Assembly: GCA_043228905.1 (NCBI GenBank)
Contig: JBHGNT010000016.1
Coordinates: 11,346,001 to 11,410,000, forward strand
Length of the DNA stretch: 64,000 bases
Direction: 5' to 3'
Source of the DNA: Azolla caroliniana
Lineage: Eukaryota > Polypodiophyta
The translations under genes were made by a program, and so were the position numbers. The notes beneath the pieces were generated by a model. It was not told the DNA's origin, ran no database searches, and worked only from the letters and a program-made list of their open reading frames with translations. This document shows, piece after piece, positions 21,589 through 32,938 of this stretch. How positions within the stretch are numbered: the first letter of the stretch is position 1; each line of letters starts with the position of its first letter.

Positions 21589-22376
21589 TGTCGTGAAGAA
21601 AACCGTCCCTAAGCGGAATCGGCGCACCGAGGCGTGGGAACCGGTTCTTCACGCGCGCACGCTCCAAGTTGTACATAGAAGCGAATTAGGAGGATAATCG
21701 GCAGGAACGGGCCCTAACACGAGCGGAGACAAAGACCGCGCGAACAGTCTTTTCGGTCGCGCGCGCGAACTGTACGAGTCGGCGGCGTGACTAAGCGGAT
21801 GCGTGAAGAACGGAGCGGATCCCTGTCCAAAAGGGACAGGGAATAAAGCTGACAGGACGGTGCTCGACGGCCTATATAAGGAGCAGGAAAGAGCTGTTGC
21901 AAGGGGATATCTCGCGCAGAGAGGACGAAGTGCTGTCGGACCGTTTCTGGACGCTTCTCTCTCTGTTTCCTTCCTTCTTGAGCTCCATAGCTTTTCTGTG
22001 CAGGGTTCCGAGGAGGCTCGCGCTGTTTCGAGGAACGCCCGAGAGCTTCCGGCAGCACCTCCGACCTGCTACCCCTTTTGTGCGTCGAAGCGAACAGGCA
22101 TCGGCATCTGTTCGCCGGCCTGTTCGGTTGTAACCAACCTGTGCCCCGTCGAGGGTTGTAGTCGTGTTAGCCATTTTTCTTAATATACATATCTAGTCAT
22201 TCGCATCTGTCTGTGTCGGTGTCTGTTCGCGTTCTCCGTGCTGAAGGGCCGTGTCCCTGTGTATCCCCGGTCCTGCGTAGCCGGTTCTCTCTCTTTCTCC
22301 TCCCTCGCTTGCTCTTTGGTTCGAGACCCCCGCGGTCCCGCCTCGTTTCCACACGCACTTGCGTAATATCTCGACA
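21589..22376 (+). repeat. Element D 3' LTR
   Basis: 788 bp, matching the 5' copy in every stretch I compared apart from the ACA terminus. The hairpin sequence is at 22325-22337. It is followed directly by ACGT, the target duplication, and then by the rest of A's LTR. Confidence 0.95.
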
Positions 22377-22380
22377 ACGT

Positions 22381-22424
22381 GTGTCATGCGCCACACAACA
22401 TCCTTTTGGTGAACCTGGCGTGAA
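22381..22424 (+). other. Element A: LTR 3' end and tRNA-Trp primer site
   Basis: Once D is removed, A's LTR continues as GTGTCATGCGCCACACAACA, ending in CA at 22400. It is followed at 22407-22424 by TGGTGAACCTGGCGTGAA, which is the D primer site with two changes. This identifies the sequence hosting D as an LTR element of the same primer class. Confidence 0.7.
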
Positions 22425-22454
22425 CAACAAAATGTGGTAATGGAGGCATCATGA

Positions 22455-22813
22455 ATGATGGATGTGGTCTTGGCGGCTTACGACCTAGAGGAGTCAATAA
22501 GAATAGAAGGTGGTCGGAGGCTTGTAATTCTTCCATTTGTAAGGAAGGCCATCGAAATGATGTTTCATGATGACAAGGATATAGCGATGGAGTACCTCAA
22601 GTTAGCAAGCCAAGTTGAAAGATTGTATCAAAAAGTTCCAGATAGGTATGAAGCAGTTATGACATCAAGATTCGGGCCTCAACCTTTTCACGGTTTACTT
22701 AACGATAACGAAGATGAAGATGATCGAGATGTTCGAGGATGTGGTTGTGAAGAACAATGTGACGAACAACATGGGCTTAAGATATTCGAGGACGTGCTCG
22801 TGAAGAGACATAT
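22455..22813 (+). pseudogene. Element A internal ORF, 5' part, cut by C
   Basis: A frame beginning MMDVVLAAYDLEES, mostly helical, becomes acidic (NDNEDEDDRDVR) and ends in CEEQCDEQHGLKIFEDVLVKRH at the insertion point of element C. The motif HG(L/V)KIFEDxxxKR reappears on the far side of C at 45411, so the two are halves of one repeat-bearing gene. I see no capsid, knuckle or enzyme motif. The protein is unrecognised; its place directly after the primer site is where gag would be. Confidence 0.5.
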
Positions 22814-22957
22814 TGTTACGGGCATGACCATTTAATATCCCGTGGTGAGAATTTACCGTAGTATTCTATACACGTGGATAAGTGTGAGGGTTAAACGAGA
22901 GTGTAAAGAAGGGGAGGATTACTTTTAATCCTCGGGATTGAGACAACCCATTAGGTC
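22814..22957 (+). repeat. Element C 5' LTR, left part
   Basis: The first 144 bp of C's LTR (TGTTACGGGCATGACC...CATTAGGTC), matching 44938-45081. It ends with AGGTC (22953-22957), the duplicated target of B. Confidence 0.93.
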
Positions 22958-23377
22958 TGTTATTCTCTGACCGGACAAGGTCTAACACAAGGTGTCACGG
23001 AGACACTTCACCAAAGGGGTGATTACGGCATAGGATTAAGATTCAACGATTACACCGACTTACGTAAGTTACACAATTAGGGTGCTTTGGTTAATTACAC
23101 GCGTAAGATATAACAGTAATTACAGAACGGAAATCAACACAGAAGTATAAACACCATATGCTCTATTAATTATCCGCTGCGATTACAATGGGGTCCGGGC
23201 CTTTAAATAGGTTTCCGGCCCGTAGTACAAAACGGTGCCTATCGCACCTATTCGGGATCCGTCCGGATCTGGAACGGCATACCGTTTCCAGTCCGTCCGT
23301 CCACACTATGCTCATTTACAACCATATATAATTAATTCCTTCACTCCGTATTTTGGACTCCTTGCCGGCCGGTAACA
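22958..23377 (-). repeat. Element B 3' LTR
   Basis: 420 bp. In element orientation it starts TGTTACCGGCCGGCAAGG at 23377 and ends at 22958. It contains TATTTAAAGG, a TATA-like box on the minus strand. The first 35 bp of the LTR are repeated further inside at 23484-23518. Confidence 0.92.
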
Positions 23378-23518
23378 CTGCTGTATGTTGTTGCTTATTG
23401 TGTATTGCCACTCTTATGTGTGCAAGAGTGAAGAGAGCAGCCGAGAGAGAGAGAGTGAAGAGAGCAGCAGAGAGAGAGAGATCACTCCGTATTTTGGACT
23501 CCTTGCCGGCCGGTAACA
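23378..23518 (-). repeat. Duplicated LTR terminus beside B's 3' LTR
   Basis: A 35-bp copy of the LTR start (23484-23518) is separated from the real LTR by 106 bp containing GA-rich microsatellite blocks (GAGAGAGAGAGTGAAGAGAGCAGC, twice). The arrangement could come from slippage or a mis-primed plus strand. No obvious polypurine tract lies next to the outer copy. Confidence 0.75.
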
Positions 23519-23618
23519 CATGGCACGCCCGTGGGACAGTACCTTGTACGTCGAACCCTTCTCGGCCCCTTCATTGTTCACCCAAATTGTCCAAAATACT
23601 TTGTTCCAGAGTTTCAAA

Positions 23619-24380
23619 TTATTCTTCCGGTTGTGGTTGTTGCGGCTGTGCTTGCTGCTGCTGCTGTGGTTGCGATTGGGACTGAGACTGCTCCGGCTGC
23701 TCTATAGGCGGCTGCTCCGTTTGTTTCTCTGACTCCGGCATCTCCGTTTGACTGCTTCCGGTCCGGTCTCCTTCCAGTACCGGTTCCTCATCACTGAGGT
23801 TGACCGTAACCGGTTCTCGTGCTTTCTCTTCCCGGATCCGGGACCTCTCGTAGCTTTCAAACTGGATCTGCGCCTCCAGCCTGTCGTCGTCCAGCTGAAC
23901 TACAAGTTGCCGGACTTGCTCTAGTTGGTCCTCTGCCAAGGCTTGAAAGTCTTCAGCCAGCTCATCTCTTATGCCGGTGAAGTCTTCGGAAGTCAGCATA
24001 TAGCAATCATCTCCCTCCTTCCGCCGGTTCTCTAGGTCGGCCCGGAGCAATTGGAGTTCCGCCGCGTTCGTGGCCCACTTGGTCCACCATTTGACGGAAC
24101 CGTTGTCAATCAAGCTCTTGGTCTGGTTCAACCAGGCCCGCATGATATCCTGGATGCGACTTGCTCCCATTTGCGCTCTGCTTTCCACAACTTGTCGCTC
24201 CTCCTTCAACTGCTTGATGAGATTAGCCGTATCCTCCGCCTGCTCTCTGTAGCGCGTCAGCTGCCCTTGATATGTCGTCTGCAGCCTCTGCAGTACCTCC
24301 GCCGCTCTTTCTTTTTCCGCCTGCTGTTGCCTGAGGAGCTCTGTCCGAACCTTCTCCGCCTCTTCCAACCGTCTTCTGGT
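23619..24380 (-). pseudogene. Element B ORF3 C-terminal coiled coil, shifted frame
   Basis: Opens EEAEKVRTELLRQQQAEKERAAEVLQRLQ, a heptad-rich coiled coil. A globular-looking segment (WWTKWATNAAELQLL... LTSEDFTG) and a Q/P-rich low-complexity tail ending PQQPQPEE follow. A frameshift near 24380 separates it from the coiled coil at 24865-24380. It has no known enzymatic motif. I take it as the end of the ORF3 protein rather than a separate gene. Confidence 0.65.
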
Positions 24381-24865
24381 TTCTGCTTGTTCCTTGGCGT
24401 TGCCGTTGCGGTCCGATCAACTGCTTGCCGGAGCTCATCCGTCCGTTCCTTGTGCTCCGTTTGCAACCGTTTATACTCCCGGTGCAAGTGCTCAAATTCT
24501 TCCGTTTTTTGTTTGAGCTTGCCGTTGATCTGGCGATGGTTCCGGTCCTCCCGGTCCTTTACCTGCCGGAGTTCCTCTTTCAGGCGCTCTACTTCTGTTT
24601 CGGCATTTCTCCGGAGCCTGTCCTTCTCTTGCAGCATTTTCTCCTTCTCCTCCTTGAGCCAGTCGTACGCTTGGTGGCCTTTTCGTAAGCTCTCCTCGGC
24701 CAAGCGTAGCTTCTCAGCAGTCTTTTTGAGTTCTGCCTCCGCTGCCGTCTTCAACTCTCTTTCGCGGCTCCTCAGCGCTTCTTGGGCAGCTAGCTCATCC
24801 TTTAAGTCCGCAAGCTCTTGGGCTTGTGCCGCATTTCTCTCCGGAACGGTTTCCGTTGCCGGGGT
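24380..24865 (-). pseudogene. Element B ORF3 middle coiled coil
   Basis: This is in the same frame as the ORF ending at 24866, separated by a single TAG (24866-24868). Dense heptads (AEAELKKTAEKLRLAEESLR... VERLKEELRQVKDREDR) predict a long dimeric coil. It loses its frame near 24380 in a Lys/Arg-rich garbled stretch. One stop and one indel thus divide what was probably a single ORF from 26515 to 23619. Confidence 0.65.
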
Positions 24866-26515
24866 CTAATTGCTATGTACAGGTTGATCTGACGATTTAT
24901 TCTGTACATTGCCCGGAGTCACCGGTGCTTGGACTTGTGTTGTCAAAGCCAATTGAGCCATTTCCCTTGTGACCCTGTCCAAGTCTTGTTCAAGGCTCCG
25001 GATTCTGGACCGGGCCGTCTCTAGATCTACGGTTGTGACGAGCAACCGTTCTTGGTGCGCTCTCTCCTCCGCCTCTATGTACTCGACCGCTCCGGCGATT
25101 TGCTCGCCTACCCACCGTAGCCACATGCTACTGGTGCCTTGTTGCTGTACTGGTCGGGTCGGCTCATTCACTGTGGAATTGTCTGGCCTGAGTGCCTGTA
25201 TCTGCTGTTCTGGTTCTACTCCTTGGCCGCCGTGTGTGCTGGATGGGCTCGCCGGCTGTTGAGTTCCGGTTCTCGCCGTCTCCGGAGCTGTCGACAAGGC
25301 CGGTTCCATACGCACCGGTTCCGGTTCCTCCCTTCTGGTTTGCTCAGGTTGAGTTGGGGGCGTTTCTTCCTGTTGCGGGTCCGACCGCTCCCCCGCTGTC
25401 CCGGCGGTCCTACTTCTTGACCGTCGTTGAAGGTGCTCTTCTGGCTCCTCCATTTCCTCTTCCTGGGTAACGGCATGTTTCTGGGCCATCAAGGGTTCCG
25501 GTTCCTTCTGTCCCGGTCGCCGTATGGTTATCTTAACGGGTCGGACCGGTGACACCTCCTCCGGTTCTGGGAGCCGTTTCTTCCCTTTCGTCGCCTTCGA
25601 CGCCAGCAGCTGCTGTCGTTTGGACGCCGGCTTCGAGGTGCTTCCTTCCGATAATCTTGGCCGCTTCTTTGGCTGAACGGTCTCGATCGGCGGCACGAGC
25701 AATGTTATCCACTGAGCTACGGCATGCCACAGCTTCCGGCCCTCCTTGCCGTCCTTTCCTCGTACCATGTCGATTGCCATGCACAAACCGTCTGCAATCA
25801 ACACCGGCCAGTCCACCTTGATCCCTTCATAGGTGGCTATGATCATCCCTGCCCGATTTTTTGGCATGACAGGGGGTCGGGGGTACACGTGGCCGTACTC
25901 ATGGAGCACTCGAGCTATCTCCCTGAATAGCGGATCTTCGCCGCCCTGCGTTTGATAGCCTTTGCCGGCTACAGAGTACTCACCAAAATATCGGATGAGT
26001 TGCTCCGAGGTTGGGTTATCAATCTGAAAAATACCTCCCTCCGGAAGGACTCTTAGCGCACGGATCGCTTCCTCTGTGATGACTTCCGTGTCAAGCTCCT
26101 TGATGACCCGGTCGGCTTCTCTGTGCGGTGGTGCCTCCATGATGGTCAGGAACCCATCCAGTCCGTGTTGCCTGAGCCATTTCCTGGCCGCTTCCGACAG
26201 CGTTTGTGGTTCCATGTCTGCTTCGAGGTCGAGGAAAGATGGCGAGGTAGAGTGGTGATGAGAGTGAGAGCGAGAGATAGAGAGTTCCGAACGTGGGGGT
26301 TCTCTGAGTGCAAGTTCGTGTTTGGTAAGCTTCCACCGCCTTGGTGCTTCTGTGCTTCTTGGCTCGCGAAATGAAAAGGTCTCCATGCGTTCTGCTTCTT
26401 CTTTGTGCGTTTTGGCGCCTTTTTCGAGCATGCACACGTCGTGTACCAATTTAGTATTAAGTAGCGTGGCGGCTCTTAAATGCCCACTTCGTACCTTTTC
26501 GCTCCTTGCTTTCAC
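24866..26515 (-). CDS. Element B ORF3, plant-transposon-type protein downstream of pol
   Basis: 549 aa from the first ATG; a second candidate start is ATG 26215 (MEPQTLSEAARKW), which better fits the beginning of the folded part. Residues about 100-280 look globular (EEAIRALRVLPEGGIFQIDNP, KVDWPVLIADGLCMAIDMVRG) and resemble the plant mobile/transposon-protein domains found in ORFs of Athila/Tat elements. A long Pro/Glu/Gln-rich linker and a coiled coil follow. No signal peptide or membrane segment supports an envelope. The position after pol is typical of additional ORFs in this group. Function unknown. Confidence 0.65.
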   Translation of the reverse strand: MKARSEKVRSGHLRAATLLNTKLVHDVCMLEKGAKTHKEEAERMETFSFREPRSTEAPRRWKLTKHELALREPPRSELSISRSHSHHHSTSPSFLDLEADMEPQTLSEAARKWLRQHGLDGFLTIMEAPPHREADRVIKELDTEVITEEAIRALRVLPEGGIFQIDNPTSEQLIRYFGEYSVAGKGYQTQGGEDPLFREIARVLHEYGHVYPRPPVMPKNRAGMIIATYEGIKVDWPVLIADGLCMAIDMVRGKDGKEGRKLWHAVAQWITLLVPPIETVQPKKRPRLSEGSTSKPASKRQQLLASKATKGKKRLPEPEEVSPVRPVKITIRRPGQKEPEPLMAQKHAVTQEEEMEEPEEHLQRRSRSRTAGTAGERSDPQQEETPPTQPEQTRREEPEPVRMEPALSTAPETARTGTQQPASPSSTHGGQGVEPEQQIQALRPDNSTVNEPTRPVQQQGTSSMWLRWVGEQIAGAVEYIEAEERAHQERLLVTTVDLETARSRIRSLEQDLDRVTREMAQLALTTQVQAPVTPGNVQNKSSDQPVHSN

Positions 26516-26601
26516 GTCCGTTCATACCTCGATTTTTAATGATTTCTTTTTTTTCTTTTTTTTTTTTCTTTTTTTAATATTTTAAATGACGGTATGTGAT
26601 T

Positions 26602-29600
26602 TTACACCTCCGTAGGTCCCTTCGGACCCTTACCGTTTTCCTTACGGGTTGTCGTGTCTTCCTTCGCCTCTGCTACGGGTTCCCCGTCGTCTTTTTCTTT
26701 CATACGTACCGTTCCCGGAAAGGTTCCCGGTATAGTGCCGGTGGGCTGCATAAACGGGTTACTTGGCATCGGTCCTTTATAGGGCTTTAGTCTAAATCCG
26801 TTGACCCACTTGCCTAGCACTTCACCAGCAAGTGTCCCTATCTGATAGGACCCGTTGTATTCCCGTGTCAGCCAATACGGGCCTGTCCATCTAAACCGGA
26901 GTTTACCCGGCATCTTGCCCATCCTCGTTTGGAATACTAGCACCGGCTTTCCGATTTCGAACATCTTCTCATTACCTTTCCGGTGACGGTCAACGAACGC
27001 TTTCCGTCGTCGTTGCTCCAGTTCCATGTGTAGGATGCTGGTCAGCCGTTGCTCCTCCAGTTCGCATAGTGCTGCTAGCCGCATTTCCTCCGACTCCTTT
27101 TCATTCAGCCGCTCCCGTAGTTGGATCCGTAAGCTTGGTACCTGAAATTCCACCGGCATGACCGCTTCTAAGCCGAACGCTAACCGGAACGGCGTTGTCC
27201 GGATACTTGTTTTGTATGCCGTTCGGTACGCCCATAGCGCGCTATGGAGCTTTGTATCCCAGTCCATCCGGTTTTCATTGACGATTTTGCGGAGAATGTT
27301 CTGCAGCGTTTTGTTGGTGGACTCTGCTAATCCGTTCGCTTGTGGGTAGTACGGTGTGCTCCGTTTATGGACCACAGCATAGAACGTTGTTAAGCTTTCA
27401 ACTACCTGGCCAAGGAAGTGCCCTCCTTGGTCGCTGATTAATTCAATCGGACATCCATATCGGCACCAAATGTTCTCGTACAGGAATTTTGCTGTGGATG
27501 ACGCAGTATTGTCTCTCAAGGCCTTAGCTTCCACCCATTTAGTACAATAATCCGTTGCCACGATGAAATAACGATTACCCGTTCTCATTGCCGGTGGCTT
27601 GAACGGTCCGACAAAATCCAACCCCCACTTCTGGAATGGCTCTAGTGGAAGTACCGGTTGGTGTGGCATCCGTGCTTGCTCCGTAGGCTGGCCCATTCGT
27701 TGGCATAGGTCACATTCCTTAGCGTACTTGACGGCGTCTTTTAACGTCGTGGGCCACCATAAGCCGCTCTGCCATACCTTCCTTGCCGTCGCTTCCCCGG
27801 CATAGTGTCCTCCGGCAACCCCACAGTGTGCTTCCCGTAAGATTACTTGTTTCTCGTCACTACGGACTGCCCGTCTCCATATTTCATCTGCTCCTTTGTG
27901 GTAGAGAGTGTCCCGTAACAGACAGAAATTGCGGCTCTGCACCGCCAGTCGTTTCCTCTCGTCCCGGTTCATTTCCTCCGGTGGCAGGCCCGTGCTTAGG
28001 AACTGGTGCATGTTTGTCAGCCACCTATCTTCTGATGCCACCGTGTCGTCCGCTGCCATTTCCGGGGTGATATGGAATAACTCTGCGTCCGGGAATTCAT
28101 CCGATACTCCGTCGCCTGCTTCTCCGGACTCTAACCGGCTCAGGTAGTCTGCTACGGCATGCTGGATACCGGGCCGGTGGAAGATCTCGAATTCGAACTC
28201 CTGCAACAGCAAGGTCCAACGGGCCAACTTACCGGTCAGGGACGCCTTGGACACTAAGTACAGGAGCGCCGAGTGATCCACATGAAAGGAGAACTTCCTT
28301 CCCAATAGGTAATGACGAAACTTTGTTACACTATAGATCATGCCCAGGGCCTCCCGTTCCGTCGTCGAATAGTTCTTCTCCGCTTGGGACAGCTTCCGGC
28401 TGGCGTAATATACTGGCCGGTACCATTTAGGCTCCGTAAGTTGCATTAAGGCGCTGCCGATAGCGATGTCGGACGCGTCAACGAACACGTGAAATTCCTT
28501 GCTCCAATCCGGAGGCTGCACGATGGGTGCTTGCGACAAAAGTACCTTCAGGGCATTGTATGCCTTATCCTCCGTATCCGTCCATTGGAACAGTGTCCGA
28601 TGTACCGCGGTGTGTAATGGTGTAGCCAAGTCAGCCAAGTGACGGAGCATCCGGCTGTGCCACCGGATCTGTCCTAAGAATCGGCTTAGTGCTTTGGCCG
28701 TTTTCGGCGCCGGTGCTCCTAGTATCGCGTTTACTTTGTCCGGGTCGACCGCAATGCCCTCCTTACTTACAATGTGTCCCAGTAAGATTCCACTAGAAAC
28801 CCCAAAGATGCATTTTGCTGGGTTTAAGCTTAGCCGGTATAACCTACACTTTTCAAGGCATAACCGTAGGTGCTGCAAATGGTCTTTTCCCCGGCTATAG
28901 ACTGCAAAATCATCCAGGAAAACCTGCATGAAGGCAGGAATGTATTCGCCGAAGATCTCCATGATGATTCGCTGGAAAGTTGCTGGTGCCGTTTTTAGGC
29001 CGAACATCATTACTTCGGCCACAAACACCCCCCATTCGGTGACGAACGCTGTTTTCTCCTGGTCGTCAGGGTGCATCCGGATTTGATTGTATCCGCTGAA
29101 CCCGTCTAAAAAACTATAAACTTCATGGCCGGCGACGGCATCCAGTACTCCATCCGTGAACGGAAGGGGGAATGCATCCGTAATTGTGGCTGCATTTAGT
29201 TTCCGGTAATCTACACACACGCGGATTTTACCGTTCTTCTTTGGGACGACGACGATAGGGCTCAGCCACGTCGCTTTCTTTACCGGCCGGATGAAGCCCA
29301 CTCTTAGGAGTTTGTCGATTTCCTCCTTCACTTTGGCGGCGTAGTTGGGGTTCATTCGGTAACGTCTTTGCGCCACTGGTTTCGCGTCCTTGCCTAAGTG
29401 GATCTGATGCTGATATAATTGAGGGTCCAACCCTCGCATGTCTTCGTATGACCAGGCGAATACGTCGCGAAACTCCGTGAGAAGTTTGATCATCACCGCT
29501 TTATCTTCCGGCTTCATTTCTTTGGCGATGTGTACCGGCTTTGATTCGTCCTTGCTTCCTAGGTTCACTTCGTCGAGCTGGGATGTTTTTACCCGTTGGG

Positions 29601-32160
29601 AAACGGCCATTTCCCGTTCCAACGCTTCCTGTGCTTGCCGTAATTCCCGAATCGCATCTTTGTCTGGTTCGGCTTCGGTTTCGTCCCGCTACGGCAAGTA
29701 TGGCGCTACGGCTTCAGCTACGTCAATCTCGAAGAGTGGTACGATCTTCGGGTGTTCCTCCAAGTACTGGGCTTCTTCGTCGTCTGCCAACCCTTCGAGC
29801 ATGTTCACGCATTCCGCATACAGCGGTGTGCATTCCTTACTGTTGCTCGTCCGTGGTTGTGTCGGTACCCGGACCTTGGCTTTTCCGCGCCGGAAGGTAA
29901 TCATATTTTTCCGCCAATTTTGCTTGATGTGTGCTGTTTTCAACCATGGTCTACCCAGCAACAGTGGGTACGCGCCTTGCGCCTGTAGCTGCAGCACTAC
30001 AGCCGAGATGTGAAATGTGTGACCTCCTATGGTGACTTCCAATTTCCGTATTAAGCCCGTCGGCCGTACAGAGCTCGTATCCGCCATCCGTAGCCAGAAC
30101 GGACATGGCTCCCATTCATGTATACCCAAGGCATCACACGTGCGGAGGCTTATTACGTTCACCCCGGAACCTCCATCGATTATTGTGCCGGGAAGTTCGT
30201 GCCCTTTGACAATAGCTGTAATCACCGGACTACTTGTGTCCACCACCGTCGGTCCCTCCTCCGGATTCGAGAAGAGGATTGGTGCCAGTGGGGCTATACC
30301 GTCTGTCATGACCGTTTTTAGTCCTTCCGTAAATCGCGGCACGAGCTGCAAGAGTCTTCCTAATGGCAACGTGATCTGACATTCTTGCAGTGCTTGCCAT
30401 GTCTCGTTTTCTGCGTGGCTACCGCCGGCACTCCCTATGGTATTTGCCTTTTGTCGTTCCGCGTCCGCGACGTTCCTTTCATTGGCTTCCTTCACCCATT
30501 CCGTCGCCTGCTTTCGTATGGCCTCTTGTGTTTCCCACTCTTTGGCCATGCCTTTCGACCGCGTGGTTACTTGTTGTATATCCGCCACTTCCGGAACCAC
30601 CATATTAACTGTTGGTCGTTTATCGTAGCTCTTTGTCGGGCACTGGTTACTGTAGTGGCCTTCCTGCCTGCAGTAATAGCAGTACTCTTTACGGGTATTG
30701 TTGGATTCAGCTTTGCTGGTATCCGGAGTCGGTCCCGTAGTGAGTGGTGCGTTCTGTGCCGGTTGGCTCCTTGGGGTTCCCTGTTCCGGGTCCCTAGTGT
30801 GACCACCTTTCTTGAAATTACGTTTCTTATTATTCTTATTTTTATTTCGGTAGTCCGGTCGTGGTGGATCGTAAAATCGGCCGTAGTCCTCCTGGTGCCT
30901 TCGGTAACCAGGGGAATGGTCTCAGTCGTATTGCTCGTGTCATCTGTTGGGCTCCCGATAACGGTCCGATCGCTCATACCGGTCGTAGTTATCACGCCGA
31001 TTCCCGTACCGGCCATCATTCTCTTGTCTGTCTCCGTACCGGACATTCTATGCCGGTTGGTATCGGTTCATTCTTTGCCAACGATCGTCATCTTCGTCTC
31101 GGCTGCTTCTTGGCTCGATCCGTCGGACGGGTGGTGCTTGTCGGTTTAACAGGTTATACTCGCACCGGTCCGTTGTATGACTCTTGGATTGACAAATCAC
31201 ACACTGGGTTCGCATGGTGCACTCCACTGCCGAGTGTCCGGCATTCAAGCAGATTGTGCATTGAATTGCCTGCCAGAACCGGAGATCTTCCTCGGTGGGT
31301 AACGCCCGTTGCAGTGTTCCCAGCGTAAGCCATGACCTTGACTTTTCCATTTCTCTGACCCGGTCAATGACCTGGTCGATGGTGCATCCTCGAAAGTCGA
31401 TCACCGTACACACTGTGCGTAACGGTTCCCGGAGTGCGTTTAAAAATATCGTCCGTAATTCCTCCTCCGGGGGTGCACGGGCAAGCTGGCTATGCATTCG
31501 TTGGAAACGGATGACGAATTGGGGAATGCTTTCCCTTGCCTCCTGTCGGATCGTATAAAACAGGCCCACCATTGTCGTTTGGTCGACCTCCTTGTGGAAA
31601 AAATGCAAGAATTTTGCTTTTAATTCTGCAAAGGTTGTGATGGTCGCCGGGTCCTGCGTCCGTCGCCATCGTGTCGCTGGTCCCTCCAACGTGACTCCGA
31701 ATTCCGCTATCTTCGAGCGTTCTTCTTCCTCCGGTGTCATTCGCTGGGACGTGTGATTTGCTTCCCATGTCTGCTTGAAGTCATGAACATGCGCTTCCAC
31801 GTCCGGATCATCGCGATACTTTGAGTATTGGAACGGCATGTCGTCGTCCAGTATTAGGCCGCGGTTTAGTGGCGTTTGTTGATATCTTTCCGGTTTTCTC
31901 TCCGGTTCCACTTCCGGTTCTTTTGCCGGTGCTTTTTCCGGTTCCTTTTCCGGCTCTTCTTCCGGTACCTTTGCCGGCTCTTTCGTTGGTGTCGGTGGCT
32001 TTGCTTCTTCCACTTCCGGTGTTGGTGGGTTGACGGCTTCCGTTTGCGGTTCCGGATAGCCCTGGTTGAGCGGTTCCGGTTCTGGAGTTGGCACGGTATT
32101 CGACCCGTCGTCCTCCGGGCCGCCGGGGGTATCGTTGCTGCTCCGGTAGTTCGTGTGCAC
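26602..32160 (-). CDS. gag-pol: Element B gag-pol, one frame with four stops
   Basis: From ATG 32160 the frame carries a Pro/Glu-rich N-terminus, a retrotransposon capsid domain (about 31830-31380) and two CCHC knuckles (CTICLNAGHSAVEC, CVICQSKSHTTDRC). After a TAG (31048) and two TGAs a third knuckle, CYYCRQEGHYSNQC, follows near 30680. The protease has IIDGGSGVNVIS near 30170 and LLGRPWL. After TAG at 29689 come RT (FLDD at about 28909-28920, FLDDFAVYS), RNase H (VDASDIAIGSAL) and integrase with HHCC, LDFVGPF, ISDQGGHF and NGLAESTNKT, all catalytic residues present. The pol part alone is an intact 1006-aa ORF. The stops fit CAG to TAG and CGA to TGA. Confidence 0.92.
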
Positions 32161-32513
32161 GCTGTATCCCCCTTCGGAATCCGATTCGTAGGCTGAAAAG
32201 GCTTCTGCCTCGTTTTCTCCGCTTGCCAGCGCCTTGAGGAGGCGTTCGGTTTCCCGGAGACTACTTAGACTGCTTCCGTCGTCCTGATCGCGAGTTTACC
32301 GTAACCGAAGAGATTCCTCGGCGACTCTCCGGATCTCGTTGGAGAACGAACGATCCGAGCGAATTTCCTGCGCTGCTTGCTGGAAAGTCTCACGCCGTCT
32401 TTGTCGTTCGGCGAGGCGTCGAGCTCGGTCTGTAACCAGGTCGTGCGTTGGTCTCGTTATCCATTAAGTCGTCGTTCGCTGCGAGAAAGCAGGAATCGTG
32501 GTCGCCAAAACTG
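32161..32513 (-). other. Element B 5' leader and candidate primer site
   Basis: Between gag and the 5' LTR. Directly after the LTR, in element orientation, reads CAGTTTTGGCGACCACGATTCC; TGGCGACCACGA is the likely primer site, but I cannot assign the tRNA. The rest of the leader has no supported feature. Confidence 0.5.
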
Positions 32514-32933
32514 TGTTATTCTCTGACCGGACAAGGTCTAACACAAGGTGTCACGGAGACACTTCACCAAAGGGGTGATTACGGCATAGGATTAAGATTC
32601 AACGATTACACCGACTTACGTAAGTTACACAATTAGGGTGCTTTGGTTAATTACACGCGTAAGATATAACAGTAATTACAGAACGGAAATCAACACAGAA
32701 GTATAAACACCATATGCTCTATTAATTATCCGCTGCGATTACAATGGGGTCCGGGCCTTTAAATAGGTTTCCGGCCCGTAGTACAAAACGGTGCCTATCG
32801 CACCTATTCGGGATCCGTCCGGATCTGGAATGGCATACCGTTTCCAGTCCGTCCGTCCACACTATGCTTATTTACAACCATACTTAATTAACTCCTTCAC
32901 TCCGTATTTTGGACTCCTTGCCGGCCGGTAACA
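32514..32933 (-). repeat. Element B 5' LTR
   Basis: 420 bp, ends TGTT...AACA on the plus strand, followed by AGGTC. It differs from the 3' copy at about five positions (for example GGAATGG against GGAACGG, and the ATACTTAATTAACT region). Confidence 0.93.
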
Positions 32934-32938
32934 AGGTC

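Larger units (their letters stand above)
15080..22376 (+). mobile_element. Element D: recent Ty3/gypsy element primed by tRNA-Trp
   Basis: 7297 bp with two 788-bp LTRs that look identical except at the last triplet (ATA in the 5' copy, ACA in the 3'). It is flanked by ACGT at 15076-15079 and 22377-22380, a 4-bp duplication. It carries a gag-PR frame, a -1 shifted intact pol with RT, RNase H and integrase, and the purine tract GGTGGGGGCGGA before the 3' LTR. It sits inside the 5' LTR of A. The near-identical LTRs indicate a recent insertion. Confidence 0.95.
22958..32933 (-). mobile_element. Element B: Athila/Tat-like Ty3 element, minus strand
   Basis: 9976 bp between perfect AGGTC duplications (22953-22957 and 32934-32938), inserted in C's 5' LTR. 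LTRs are 420 bp (22958-23377 and 32514-32933) with about five differences, so the insertion is fairly recent. In minus orientation it carries gag-PR-RT-RNaseH-IN in one frame, then an additional long ORF with a coiled-coil C-terminal half before the 3' LTR. WVNGFRLKPY at the end of pol and the additional 3' ORF fit the Athila/Tat group. Confidence 0.94.

Noticed and set aside
24866-26515. Envelope gene of element B
   Set aside because: Position after pol fits, but there is no signal peptide, transmembrane segment or cleavage site; composition is Pro/Glu/Gln-rich with coiled coils.
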